A stretch of DNA of 64,000 nucleotides, taken from positions 1,816,735 to 1,880,734 of the forward strand of contig JADCRB010000010.1 of assembly GCA_021464245.1 (NCBI GenBank). Reading direction: 5' to 3'. Every line of letters begins with the position of its first letter. Positions within the stretch are counted from its first letter, which is position 1. The stretch comes from Carallia brachiata (Eukaryota; Streptophyta; Magnoliopsida; Malpighiales; Rhizophoraceae). The notes below the pieces were generated by a model, which was not told the DNA's origin, searched no databases, and saw only the letters and a list, made by a program, of their open reading frames with translations. Made by a program: the position numbers and the translations under genes. Positions 48,427 through 60,952 of this stretch are shown one piece after another.

Positions 48427-50250
48427 GAATTGCGTGGATGCAATTTTGTTGTTAGGAAGATTGATGTGCGTGCTATGGGCATTGGACACCATCCAAGGTT
48501 CTTTTTACATTTATTAAACCGCATCTGATGTAAATACAAAACAGTGGAACGTGGTCATGCTCTGGTTGTAATTATATAAAAGAGACCACAGAGAGGGAGC
48601 TTTTCGTGTCTTGTGTATTCGTGAATAGCTGATTGAATAGAAGTGTTATTGCAAGTAAGTTCTGGCTCTAAAATAACAGACCCTTTTGGGACAAACTTAA
48701 AATAATTAAACTTTTGTTGAATTCTACACATTGTGTAGAGGGAAAGAAAAACTAGTGCCTCGGGATTTTTCTTCGTACAAGAAAGTGCTTAATTTCTTTT
48801 CAAGTGTGTACTTTCATGCATTTATGTATGATAACATAAAAATTAAATTGTCTTTCTCGTAGAATAAATTTGTACTATTGCAATGCTTTTCCTTTTAGCA
48901 TTCTTTGACCATATACATAGTCAATTGTTGTGTAAACATTTTGGGATCCAATGGAATTAATTTTTTGAAACACGTCGTGCGGGAGTAATTTTATTCTGAT
49001 TGCTGTTTGGTTGTGAATAGCTTCGAATGATGTGTTTGGTAATTTTTATTGTCAGCTGATTGTGGATATAGGTTTAGAAGTCCTTTTTCCGTGGTTCAAA
49101 AAAAAGTGCCTTTTTTCCATCAATCCAAGCAAAGATTTAAGGTATTTTTTCGTATTCAGACTGCAGCTTAACAATGTTTTTTTTTTTTTTTTCCTCATTT
49201 TCAATACAAAAAAATTTAGGAGGTTCACGCGAGAAGTTTCTAAATGATATGGACATAAATTATTAAATAATGAAAGTGTGTTGTTATGTTGTTTTAATAT
49301 TATTTAAATAAAATTATTCTCTTCAATGTTACTCTTAAAAGTCGTGTGCTTTTAACCTCTTTTTGTGCCAGGTTATTTTCACTCGTTTTGAAGTCACAAT
49401 CCAGGAACTCCTCGCACCAAAAAAAAAACAATCCAGGAACTCCACCTAAAAAGCGCTGCTACAGGGAGGGAAACACACGACCGGTGAGCGAGGGGACACT
49501 GTGCAAACAAAGAAAATATTATAAATTTTTTACTTTTTACTGTGTGAACAGTAGCAGAAACTGTAAAAGTAATATTTTTATATTCTGTACCGTGCTACAC
49601 AATATTTTTCCGTATTATTCCTGTCGCTTTTTACCCTTTCACAGCAATTTACCGACAATAAATAAGAAAAAGTTTAATGGTTAAAGAGAAAATTTCTAAA
49701 AAAATTGTTTAGAATTATAATTAGTTATATTTATTGTGTAATTAATTAAATTTATTATATAATAAAAAATAAATATTTTTTTTATTTAATTACATATATA
49801 ATTAAATTAATTACATAATAAATTTAATAAATTGTATTCTGACCATTTCTTCATTCAATTCTTCTAATCATATAATGGTGACCCTTAAAAATATATCCAT
49901 ACTTTAAGCATTTTAAGAAAGTCAGCACGACATGTCAGTTATGCTAACAGTTTGTATACTTGGATTAACGGTTTAGGAAAAAAGTTAATGGTGATATTTT
50001 TTTGTCAAACAAGTTATGTTATACTATAATAATATTTATATTTTTTATAATAAAAATTATATTTTTTGTGATAAAAAAATTTATGTTTTAACTTTTTTAT
50101 AAAAAATAAGTATATTATTATAAAAATCAAATTATATGAAAAAAAATGTATAAGTACGTAACAGTATTCAACAGTTTATTATTATTATTCTAACATCAAT
50201 AGACTAGAGTGGTGGGTTTTTCTATCGCGTGTCTATGTTGCTAACATGCG
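48427..50250. other. PP2C 3' UTR and intergenic sequence
   Basis: The first few hundred bases are probably PP2C 3' UTR. A small duplication (ACAATCCAGGAACTCC at about 49396 and 49428) and AT-rich palindromic sequence (49700-49830) follow. No gene recognised. Confidence 0.35.
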
Positions 50251-50566
50251 CTGAGAGAAATTCGCCAGCTTGAGTGCATCCCGGTGCCGCTTTAGTCGGC
50301 CCTAAGGTGCCGACCTTAGCTTCCTTGGAGTTTTCAATTGAGTTTTGTTTGGTAGTGTTGTCGTTGTTCCTATTGCGGAGTCGGGTCGGTGGTGAGTTGC
50401 TATTGGGGGTGCTGTTGTGGTGTTGCTGTTGGGATCTCGGTGGTGGGTTGCTGGTTTTGTCACTGGTGCTTGTGTGGTGCCACTTCAGTGGGTGTTCCTT
50501 GTTTATTTGAGTGGTTGTCGTTTGGTTTGTATTTGAGGAGTTCTTTTCTCCCCTACCATTCTCGAC

Positions 50567-50825
50567 TGGTAGGTTTTAATTAACTTAACACTACTAATTT
50601 ATTAATTTAATAATGTCACACAATAATAATGAGAAGCACACACACTAATTATAATCTCTCAATGAATATGCTCATCAGCTACATAATAATTTGTAACTCT
50701 CAATTCCTTATATGCTAGACTAATAATTTATATTCCGACTCTAACAATGAAAACATGACAAACTAATCATAATTCTATTAAAACACTAAATTCTAATTTA
50801 TAACGAATCTGAATTTACCTCAACA
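50567..50825 (-). repeat. 3' LTR of the non-autonomous element (259 bp)
   Basis: Same length as the other LTR, with about 15-20 differences by eye, so the insertion has some age. Preceded by TSD TCGAC on its outer side. Confidence 0.9.
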
Positions 50826-52570
50826 TCCTCCCTTAATTCTGATTCGGTCTTACAGTCGTTCACAACATCTACTTCGTTTAACAGAATCTTCAAACTTCAA
50901 TTTTATCATCGAAATCTGTATCAAATCAACAATTTCATAATTTCAACTGGAACCTTGACTCTTCTTCAAACTGGTTCACAATCCGCAAACAAACTTTCAA
51001 AACTTCACTAACATGATCATCAGGAGTCTTCTTAACAATTATTCTTCTAAATTCTTCTCAACAATTTCAACATGACAGTGATTTTATTTCGTCAATTCTT
51101 ACTTAACCTTTCAATCCTTGAAGGAACTTGCGACAAATGACCTCTAACAAAGTCTGAGATTTCATTCTCTACTTCTTAGTTTGTTTTCCAATTATACATG
51201 GAAAAACTGAAACGAGTTATCATTAGCTCTCAACTGAACTGAGCATCTCAGCTCTCAATATAACATGTCCCTAACTCCGAACTCTTTTAGCTCCACAAGT
51301 CCTCACACGAGTTTTCTGATTAACTCTAATAAATACTTTCATCTAAGCATTCACTAACTATCGATTGCTGATAATTTCAAATCTCAATTCAACTCCTGAA
51401 ATCATCTTTGAGTTCAAATTTTCCTTCGCTTCAACTTAACTCTACCTTCTCCTTTTTGTTGCTTCATCGTTTCTTAACTGCTTCATCATTATCTTGACCT
51501 CCATGATTACTTTGACGTATTTTTATTACTTTAATTAAAACTCTTCACTTCTAATTCCACATAACTATTCTCTTCTTTACTTCTGAATTATCTGCAACTT
51601 CAAATCTTCTTTCTCTTCGTGACTGCTTCAAAGTTACTCCTAAAATTAATATCTCCACCTTTTTTTTTTTTCTCTTTTTCTTCCTTCTCATACCCATAAT
51701 TATTAGATCATCAAATTTCTTCCAATTTTTTGTATTTTTCACATCTGTCAAATCCTTATATCCATCAATAATTCTTTTCTTTCTTACTCTTTGTTTTTCC
51801 AATAATTCTTTATTACTCTCCTTTGAATTTTTTATTCTGACCCCTTATTTTTTTTTTCTTTTTCTCCGATCTGCCCCCCTTTTTTTTATTTTCAATCTAA
51901 CCCCACTTTCTTTATTTTCTCAGATCTGCCTCTACTTCCTTGTTTTTTTTTTCTTCTTTTCTTTTATTCCTTGATCAACGCTGCCTTGATCACAAAAGCA
52001 AATACCAGTGATGGTTCTATACTGGCAACGGGTGGTCGACTGACTCCGGCCTGTGATGACCTCTGGACGACTCTTGAGGCGAACGGTGGTAGGGACCGCG
52101 AAAAACGGCTACTGGGCCGCCTAATCCGACGGGACAGAAGCGAAAAAGGACCGATGGCTTGGTCCGATCACTTTCCGACGACGAATCGATGCGTCGGACG
52201 TGGGGAAGGAAGATCGGTGGCTGGGGAGGCAAAGTCCGAGGCTTCTGATGCACGACGGCGACGGGAAAGGCCAAAATCGGAGTGGAAACGGCGGCTGGAA
52301 TCTTTCGATGTTATCATAATCTGCAGGTTTCCGGCAAAATTTTTGGCACGTGGGTGCCGGAATCGGGGATATCGGCGATCTCAGCTTCAGATGGTGGTGA
52401 CCGGCGACTGAACGGTTTCTGGTGGCGGTAGGTGGACGGCCGGCTGCGGCTGCGGCGGTGCTTCGGCGATGCTCCGGTGGCTCATTTTTTTTCGTTTTAG
52501 ATCAGATATCTCTCCCGATATCTAACAATAACAATTTTGCTAGCACTTAACTCAAACAAACTGATACTAC

Positions 52571-52829
52571 TGTTAGGTTTTAATTAACTTAACACTACTA
52601 ATTTATTAATTGAATAATGTCACACAATAATAATAAGAAGCACACACACTAATTATAATCTCTCAACGAATATGCTCATCAGCCACACAATAACTTGTAG
52701 CTCTTAACTCCTTATATACTAGACTAATAACTTATATTCTGACACTAACAATGAAAACATGACAAACTAATCATAATTCTACTATAACGCTAAATTCTAA
52801 TTTATAACGAATCTGAATTCACCTCAACA
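52571..52829 (-). repeat. 5' LTR of the non-autonomous element (259 bp)
   Basis: Outer end TGTTGAGG on the - strand. The inner end CCTAACA is followed by the primer-site-like GTAGTATCAG. Outer TSD TCGAC at 52830-52834. Confidence 0.9.
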
Positions 52830-53034
52830 TCGACGTCTTGGCAGTCCGTGTGATGGTAGGAGAGGTTCTCTGCTTTTGGTATGATCGGGCCATGTACAAC
52901 GGTTTTTGTAGTCGTCTAGCAGTTTCAGCAGTCTGTTGGCTCTTGGGATTTGGACCCCTGGTGTGAGCGCATTGATGGCTTCGAGTTTCTGCTCATTCTC
53001 TCGGTGCTTCCAATTGATTTGTTCCTGGTTCGGG

Positions 53035-53676
53035 CATGGAATTGAAAACCGGACCGGACCGGCCGGTTCAACCGGAAAAATCGAGAACCGATCCTAGGTC
53101 CGGTCCGGTTCAAGTCTAAAAATGGAATTCGGACCGAACCGGAAAAAACCGGTCAAGAACCGGAAAAACCGGGAAAACCGGGACCGGTTGAACCGGGTGA
53201 ACCGGTTCAATTTAAATTAAAAAATTTTAAATTATAATTTAACCCAAAACTTTATCTAAATTATAATTAAAACTCTAATTTTAACTAAAAATTCTAATTT
53301 AGTTCTCAATTGATTAAAATTTTCAATTTAATCTTTAAATTTTAAAAATTAATATTTAATCACTATTTATAAATATTATTTTTTAAATTAATTTTTTATA
53401 AATTATATTTTGTTAAATATACTAATTGTAATATCTTTAATGTATGTAAATATTAGTATAATTCTTAAAATACACTTTATTTTAAATATTTATTATCATT
53501 CTTATATAATATAACATTTTATATAATTATATAAGCTATATAAAAATTTAATTTTTATATATTTAATATTAAATATTAGTTTTACCGGTTTAACCGCGGT
53601 TTTATCGGTCGAACCGGTTGAACCTTGAACCTCTCAGTTTTCCGGTTCAATGACCGGTTCGGTTCTGAAAACCTTC
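53035..53676. mobile_element. CCGGTT-rich MITE-like repeat
   Basis: Both ends are packed with CCGGTT/AACCGG motifs around an AT-rich centre (53210-53580). The same 8 bases, GGTTCGGG, lie at 53027-53034 and 53677-53684, which would fit an hAT-type 8-bp duplication. The element itself is rich in GGTTCGG, so this could be chance. No coding capacity. A decayed relative is at 19560-20490. Confidence 0.6.
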
Positions 53677-54007
53677 GGTTCGGGTGGGTTTGTTTGCTTA
53701 CAGTGTAGCCTTGATGGCGTGTTGTGCCTTGTGGCATTGTTGGCTTTCATCGGTGTTTTGCCGATGCCGATCCTCCCTGTTCCTGGGGTGTGATTGTGGA
53801 GCGGTGTGGGTGTATTTGTGTACTACAACCTATAAGTCATTTCTTTCAGACCTGTGGCCCTGGGTAGTATTGCAGGCCTTGTTGTAGCCTTGTTGTGTCC
53901 AATACCCATTTTTTTTTCCCTTGGGCGTCTGGTCTGTGTGGAGTTGTTGGGCTTCTGTGTGTATGTACTGGTTTTTGGGCCCTGAACATATACTACTAGT
54001 TTTTATG

Positions 54008-54506
54008 GGGATAAGGATTTTTTTAGTCCTAAACCTTTAAGTTTTTTTACGTTTGAGTCCTAAACCTTTTTGAAATTTCATTTGAGTCCTAAACTTTTTA
54101 ATTTTCTACCAAATTAGTCCCTCTGTTTAACAAAAGTTATCAATCTATTAAAAAATAATTTTAACTTTACAAAAAATTATTTAAAAAAAATTAAATATAT
54201 GAATTGAATGTCTTTTTTATAAAAAATATACATATTGCCTATTTAATTTGTATATCTGTTGATTAAAAAAATATTTAATATGCATATTTTGTTGATGAAA
54301 AAAATATTTAACTCATGTATTTAAGCTTTTTTAAATGATTTTTATTAAATTAAACTCACTTATTAATAGATTGACTACTTTTCGTAATTTAAAGGACTGA
54401 TATAGTAAAAAATTAAAAGATTTAGAACTCAAATGAAATGTTAAAAAGGTTTAGGACTCAAACGTAAAAAAATCTAAAGGTTTAGGACTTTAAAAATATT
54501 TATCCC
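54008..54506. mobile_element. foldback MITE, Mutator-like, 499 bp
   Basis: Ends GGGATAA and TTATCCC, with long inverted arms (AGTCCTAAACCTTTAAG against its complement at about 54470). The same 10 bases, AGTTTTTATG, flank both sides at 53998-54007 and 54507-54516. A 9-11 bp duplication and long terminal arms fit a Mutator-derived MITE. The sequence theme TTTAGTCCTAAACC is repeated three times in each arm. Confidence 0.88.
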
Positions 54507-54555
54507 AGTTTTTATGCAATGCATCATCTTTGCTGCTTGCTCCAAAAAAAAAAGA

Positions 54556-56310
54556 TACTTCGACCCAAAAAAAAAAAAGAATACTTCGATTAACGGTTGA
54601 CTAGAATTGTCAAAAAAAAAATCCAAGATTACAAAATTGTTAGTTTTAAACTGTTAGGATGTATTTGTTAAAACCCGTAAAGTTCTAGATAAATTTGTTA
54701 TATTATCCTTAAGTACAAACACAAGGACACATCAATTTATAGAATATTAGGATATGAGTAAGTACGATTTGAACATAATTGTCATATATATATATGCGCA
54801 TATATAAAATATAAATATTTGATAAAATTCATTTTTTTTAACAAATAAGTCATAAAAGTTATTGTGTTATTTTATTTTTTAATGAACTTTGAAATAATAT
54901 ATTGTATTTATTGATGTAACATGTTAACAAATTATAAATTAAAGTATCAAATATAATTATTAAAAATAAAAATATTTATTGGTTATAGTATTTTTCTTAA
55001 TAACTGATTTTTTATTAGTATATTCACAGAAAAAAATGTGTATCACCTTTAAATTTTGGAATTAGATTTATGTATGTTTAATATGTATCCAACACACTTT
55101 TCTTTTTCTCTATTTTCACTTTTTGATTGAACATATTTTGACATATCTAGAGCATTTCTCATAAGTATTGAGTTCCATATGTTTGTCCAAGGTGGGAACA
55201 CATTCTTCTAAAAGTGTTTATACTTAATCTGCCAAATAAATCTAATTTTAATTCTTTTATCCAAAAAAAAACTAAGGTTTTCTTGAGCTTGTGTTTGCAT
55301 TGAGAAAATCACAAAGGAAAGGAAATGAGTGAAAGAAAATTGATTTCTCTTTATTTGAAAAAGGAATTGGATAAGATGGAACAATACTCAAGATAAATTT
55401 TCCCATAGACCTTCATATATTTAAGGTCACCAATTTGGGAAGAAAGCAAGAGAAAATGCTACAATCTAAATCAGTTTTGTTAACAAATAACCCTATTTTT
55501 CTTGTCGTTGTTTATTTATTATGAAGCACAAAAATGTAATTTTACAATTTTCAAACATTTTAAAATCAAATAATTTTCGAATTTCTAAATTAAAAAAAAA
55601 TCAACCATTTTCATTCTTGTATATTTGTCTGTTCAAACAAACTTAGATACAATATTTCGGAATCACTTGAGTTTCTTTTCCATGCATTTCTTTTTCTTTC
55701 AATTTTCCATGAGTTTAACAATATGGGGGAGAAAAAAAATTGATCTCCAGTTATAACTTATAAGATCTAAGTCGCCATTTTTTGTCGGATGGCTGAATGA
55801 GCGATTATTTTGGAACTGGAAATACTTTAATGATAATATGTAAGATCGTGTCAAAAGATTAAAAATTTCTGTTAAGATATATTTCACTAAATTTTAAATT
55901 TGTAAAATTTACTTAAAATCTGTCTAAATACTAACCGAACGAATTCATGCTTGTAATAAGATCTAAACAGTATGTATGTCGATTGTGAATAAGAAATAAT
56001 AGCCGATCTGGGAGAATCTGGGAGAAGTCTCAACACTTGGCGACTAAATTTTTATCCACAGGTGTACTGCAAAGCCAAACAGGTATTAGCGAGACGCCGG
56101 ATCATTGCAGCCACTTTCTCCCCCTTTTTTTTTAATACAAAAAATAATTAGTAATTAATTACTTAATTATTAAAAAAAATGAAAAAGACGGATTAAAAAT
56201 ATATTATGAGATACACTCAATTAATTGTTAAAAAAAGAAGAAAAAGGCAGTGCAAATAACAAAACACAATATGTAAGCACTGTAATCCACTGAAATAAGA
56301 AAGGATAAAT
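54556..56310. other. AT-rich intergenic
   Basis: No gene recognised. A partial duplication (ATACTTCGA at 54554 and 54584) flanks a second A-run just after the LINE-like tail. Confidence 0.35.
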
Positions 56311-56540
56311 GTAGGTGGACAGGAAAAACGTAGACGGGTAGAAGAAAGAAAAATTTATTTGTATAATTAGTTAATTTATTTGTACAATAAGAAGTTGAGT
56401 TATCGCAATAAAATTTTAAAATATTTATTTATTTATTTTTTTATTATAAAAATTAAGTAATTTATTATACAAATAAATCAATTTATCATATAAAAAAAAT
56501 TTTCCGTGTCTTCCATGTCTTCTTTTTCCTGTCCACTTAA
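56311..56540. mobile_element. foldback MITE upstream of RRA
   Basis: GTGGACAGGAAAAA near 56314 and TTTTTCCTGTCCAC at 56523-56536 are inverted. The arms go on with TTTATTTGTATAATTAGTTA against TTATACAAATAAATCAATTT. About 230 bp, AT-rich centre, ending about 400 bp before the RRA start codon. Confidence 0.75.
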
Positions 56541-56946
56541 TGCGATCCAATAAGAAATTACTCATATTAGAGATATTTAAAAGTGGTGAGATTTGATCGT
56601 CACTCCGAGCAACGCCCCTCGTGCCCAACTCAGCGAGGCCGTGTCTGTCAGTTTGAGGACACTTCTCCCGGCGAGGCCACAGCTTGCTACATCGCTCTTA
56701 CAAGTTCAAAGAGGAGATGACATTTTGATATTCGTAGGGATCTACTTTGTTTGGAAAAAAAAAAAAAAAAAGGAAAAAAAATTAAAAAACAAATCGCATT
56801 ATTATGTTTTAAAATTTGGGTTAAATTTATGAAAATATATAAACAGTGATATTTTTATTGTACATTAATCAGGGAAAAATATTGGCTATTCACAGTCAAT
56901 TGTCACCGACTCACAGCGAGAGGATGCAAAATAGAAGGAAATAGCC
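56541..56946 (+). promoter_or_regulatory. RRA upstream region
   Basis: Contains an A-rich run at 56756-56785 and AT-rich sequence; the core promoter and 5' UTR must lie here. No individual site is convincing. The frame at 56593-56832 has no family resemblance. Confidence 0.35.
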
Positions 56947-59296
56947 ATGGCGGGTCGCAGAGAAAAAGGCCAATCATTTCGCATGTCTCGAATCGCAATG
57001 GCCATTGCGATCGGAGTTCTGCTGGGATGCATCTGTGCGGTGTTGTATCCTGACGGATTCTTCAGCTCGCTTTCTGCGCACCCAATTGCTCGAATTTCAA
57101 AATCCAATCTCCGGGTGGGTTCCCCCATCTTCTCTCGGTCTAATCTAAGTGGTTCAAAATCTCTACATTACTCTCCCTGTCTGTGTTTTGCGATGCTCTG
57201 ACCCCAGATGTTGAAATGGTTCATTAATCCCCGAGTTACTTAAACTTAGATTTCGCATCTCATTTGCTCTCTAATTGTTTATATATATATGTGTGTGTGT
57301 GTGTGTTAGACTGTTTTTTTGTATTTTTAATTTTACTTCGAATTTGAGAGAGTTGACTTAATGTCTTGTAATTGACTTCGTTCGTTGTGTGAACGCTGTC
57401 TGAGCTTTGTGTCAAAGCTTTGCGGTCTCAAGTTTCAGTTTGCTCTTGGTGATTTGGTGAATCGGTTGAAAAGGTTTTATCTGCTTGGGTGGTTCAGTTC
57501 AGTCAATCGAAGTCAGTTTACACGTTTATTATTGGGGAATGTCGCAAGTTTTATAAGGAAGTAATATATATTGAGGTGTCACTCAAAAACCTCAACACAA
57601 ATGCCCAAAATGCTAATAATACACTTGAATTTATAATCGTCTTACAGAACTCACACAAACAAACACTCACTCGCACAGAGTGTGATTAAGTAACTAAAAT
57701 GAAGTCTTAGCTATAAGATAAGGGATTCAGTCACCAATTCGAGGTACATTCAATATTTATTTTCCCCAGTTTGTGAAATAGGGAGGAATGCAAACCTAAA
57801 ATTTCCATCACATTATTGTAAATGTACTGTTGAATTGTGTTCGGCATCCAGTTGACAGTGTTAGTGGCTGCCATTTCTACAATTTCGCGTCTCATGCTTG
57901 CGAATCTCTTGAGTTTAGTACTTGTTTCTACAAGCATGCTGTCGCTTAATGAGGTTTTTCAGTGAGGTTAGATGGTTGTAGTTGCTTGTTCCGATTTCAA
58001 TTTGGGTTATTTCTGATGTAACCCAACGAAAAGAAAAGAAAAAAAAAAAAAACCTTCGAATTGGGTTTTGATTCCTATTAAACTTTCCAAGTAAAAAACT
58101 TTGTCAGTTTGCTTAGCTGTTTTGGGGATTTCCACCTAAGGTATCAATTTTGCTTTCTGATACCATCATTGATGAGACACATAACACGTATGCATGCCTG
58201 TTTTCAGGATGGCTCGTCTTCATGTGAATCAATAGAAAGAATTACAATGTTGAAAGCAGACATTATCTTGCTTTCAGAGAATAATGCTGAATTGAAGAAG
58301 CAAGTGAAGGAGCTAAATGAAAAGCTACAGCTGACTGAACAAGGAAAGGATCATGTGGAGAAGCAGGTTTTGGTGCTGGGTAAGCGGCAGAAAGCTGGTC
58401 CTTTTGGTACTGTCAAGGGTTTGAGAACTAATCCTCCTGTCATTCCTGATGAGTCTGTGAACCCAAGATTGGCGAAAATCTTGGAGGAAATTGCTATTCG
58501 GAAGGAGATTATAGTTGCACTTGCAAATTCCAATGTGAAAAGCATGTTAGAGGTTTGGTTCACCAGCATCAAGAGAGTTGGTATACCCAATTACCTGGTA
58601 ATTGCGTTGGATGACCACATAGCTGAATTCTGCAAGGCAAATGATGTTCCAGTGTATACGAGAGATCCAGATGAAGGAATTGATTCTGTTGCAAGAAGGG
58701 GAGGTAACCATGCTGTTTCTGGTTTGAAGTTCCGTATTCTGAGAGAATTTTTGCAGCTGGGTTATAGTGTTCTTCTTTCAGATGTTGATATAGTGTACTT
58801 GCAGAACCCATTTGATCATCTCCATCGAGATTCAGATGTTGAATCTATGACCGATGGTCATGACAACAGGACAGCTTATGGTTTTGATGATGTTTTTGAT
58901 GAGCCAGGCATGGGCTGGGCTCGTTATGCTCATTCTATGAGAATATGGCTTTACAACTCTGGTTTCTTTTATATAAGGCCTACACTTCCTTCAATCGAAC
59001 TCTTGGATCGAGTTGCTGGCCGTAAGTCTCGAGAGGTAAACGCATGGGACCAAGCTGTTTTTAATGAGGAGCTCTATTTCCCTTCACATCCTGGGTATGA
59101 TGGGCTTCATGCTGCTAAGAGAACTATGGACTTCTATATGTTTATGAACAGCAAGGTCCTTTTCAAGACAGTAAGGAAAGACGCTGCTCTAAAGAAATTG
59201 AAGCCAGTAATTGTTCATGTAAGCTACCACCCAGATAAACTACCCAGGATGAAAGCAGTGTTTGAATTTTTGTCAACGGCAAGCAAAATGCACTAG
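56947..59296 (+). CDS. RRA: arabinosyltransferase RRA-like (GT77)
   Basis: A Golgi type II glycosyltransferase that adds the second arabinose to hydroxyproline-linked arabinosides of extensins in the cell wall. Two exons (56947-57114, 58208-59296) give 418 aa. The start is the ATG followed by a short basic tail and one membrane anchor (about residues 14-34, [20 protein letters not shown]). A coiled-coil-like stem (about 66-115) precedes the catalytic domain with the DVD motif (248-250, [14 protein letters not shown]). Further conserved segments are [47 protein letters not shown] and [18 protein letters not shown]. Length and intron position fit the RRA1-RRA3 group. Intron 1 (1.09 kb) contains a TA/TG microsatellite at 57282-57306. 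Whether it matches RRA1, RRA2 or RRA3 is not resolved. Confidence 0.95.
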
Positions 59297-60952
59297 AGCC
59301 TTTCCCAGACGGTTCTCGTTGGTAGGACTACCATTGTAGAAGTTCACAAGAGATGTAGGTTTGGCCATTGAGTGGGCTCATCATGTAACTTGTTTTGTCC
59401 ATATATAGGATACAGGTAGTGTAATCTGTTTTTACCTATGTGATAGTTATGGTTACACTGTCTTTTTAATCTTTTTGCCCCTTGATTTGTGGCTGTGACT
59501 AACTGTTTACAAGAAAAAATATTTTCGGTGAAAATAATGATTTTCTCTTGTCACTCGTTTAAAGTACATTTTGTGTTTTTTAAAAAATAAATTCAGTTCA
59601 AAATAAACGTAATTTTTTACTTAAAATTTCAAAAATTTTATCAAATTTTTCCAAAATTTTTAAAATTTTTTGTTGGCTATTTATTTTATATGAAACAAAC
59701 ATTAAAAAATACAAAAAAATTTTTCTTATAAAATATTTTACTATAAACAAATACATCCTAAATACTTTTCCTATTAATTGCTTTTCTTTTATACATCTTT
59801 TTCAAGCAGTGTACCAAATTGTCAAGTTTTGTTGCTACTGTACTTGTTTGCAAGCTTTGTACTTCAACTTGTCGGGTTTCTAATTAATTTTCCATGGACA
59901 GCAAATTTCCTGGGTCACCATATCCACCGGTCAAGATTGAAGTTCCAATTCGATATCTACCAAAAATTAATAAAAAAAAAAAAAAAAAACAAAGGTATCC
60001 TATGTGATCACTTGATTGGTCATTGTGTCGCTTATCATCATTTTGTTTATTGGTCTTGCATTTAATTTTCATAGACAAAAATATTATTAATTAATATTTT
60101 TAACACAAAATAAAAATTTATTATGGATATGTCATTTATCAAATGTCTGAATCAGAATCAGAATAATCTCTGTGTGTATATTATTTAATTTAACCTACAG
60201 AAAGGGATCTATTATTCGAGTCTTGATAGACTCGAGTGAACCTCTCTCAGGTTGACTACGGCGATTACCGAATCTGAAACTAACGCCACGCGAGCACAGC
60301 ATAACATAACGATCAAAGGAGGGCATTGTCTCCACACGCAAGCGTTAGGAATCGAACTAAAATTACGAGTAAGTAAAGTACGTTAAATTACTACTAAACT
60401 ATTAATTTAAATGGTATTATTAACTAAATTAAATAATGTGTGACTGAGATGAAAGCAACCAACAGGCTGTCAGCGTAATCAAACTAGCAGAAAACGAACC
60501 CAGAATAAACGTGGCATCACAAAAAATTCTCAAAATAACGGTCACCAAGAGAAATAGTTTTTGAAATTCCGTTACCCGACAAGAGTGTCCCAAGTGCCCT
60601 GCCTTGGTTGCTTGGCATTTTCTTGCTCCTTATCCAAAATCCGCACAAAAAAAAAAGCATCCTCATTTGTGGTTTTGAATTCTCACTTGCTTTGCAAACC
60701 CACCAACCTTTAACTTGACTCTGCATTGTCCCTATCAAGTACTTCCATTCCACTGTCTCTACTCTCTTCCACAAAAACCTCCACTTCAACATTCTCCAAT
60801 CCCATATCTCTCTCTGCTAGATTTTGATTGAATAGCAGATACCCCATTAGGCATGGCTTCCCCTAGAGTTTATTTTTCGCGTCAAGGCGCCAATGTTTCT
60901 TCTCTTTGAATTTGTCAGTTAAAACTGTGTTTTGGATATCGGGTAGAACTAA
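59297..60952. other. RRA 3' UTR, intergenic, JAC1 leader
   Basis: The RRA 3' UTR probably ends near 59460. The middle is AT-rich with an A-run at 59971-59989. A small inverted repeat, TCGAGTCTTGATAGACTCGA, lies at about 60217-60236. The JAC1 promoter and leader occupy roughly 60500-60952; an upstream ATG at 60854 opens a short frame that stops before the main start. Confidence 0.4.

Larger units (their letters stand above)
50567..52829 (-). mobile_element. non-autonomous copia-type LTR retrotransposon, 2263 bp
   Basis: Two 259-bp LTRs (50567-50825, 52571-52829) bound 1745 bp. The element is flanked by the duplication TCGAC at 50562-50566 and 52830-52834. On the - strand the LTR starts TGTTGAGGT and ends CCTAACA. 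Just inside the 5' LTR is GTAGTATCAG, close to the TGGTATCAGA primer site complementary to initiator Met-tRNA. Just before the 3' LTR is the polypurine tract AAGGGAGGA. Gag and pol are absent. Part of the interior (about 51970-52500) is GC-rich and open for 85 codons on the sense strand, without recognised homology. Its LTRs share long blocks with the copia 3' LTR at 2259-2467. Confidence 0.92.
50255..54555 (+). mobile_element. old LINE-like repeat interrupted by three later insertions
   Basis: GT-rich non-coding sequence of one character (GGTGGTGAGTTGCT, GTGGCATTGTTGGC, CTGTGTGTATGTACTGG) reads through 50255-50566, 52830-53034, 53677-53997 and 54507-54555. It ends in TTGCTCCAAAAAAAAAA, a poly(A)-like tail. 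Removing the three inserts with their duplications reconnects it to about 0.9 kb. This resembles the 3' untranslated end of a plant LINE; no RT is present, so the class is probable only. Confidence 0.5.

Noticed and set aside
51971..52411. 146-codon frame on the + strand in the non-autonomous LTR element
   Set aside because: It is antisense to the element, in a GC-rich stretch where several frames are open. No gag, pol or other domain is recognised.
53027..53684. GGTTCGGG as definite hAT target duplication
   Set aside because: The element itself is full of GGTTCGG, so an 8-base match is weak. Kept only as a possibility.
57731..57937. 68-codon - strand frame in RRA intron 1
   Set aside because: No family features, and it lies in an intron with fixed borders.
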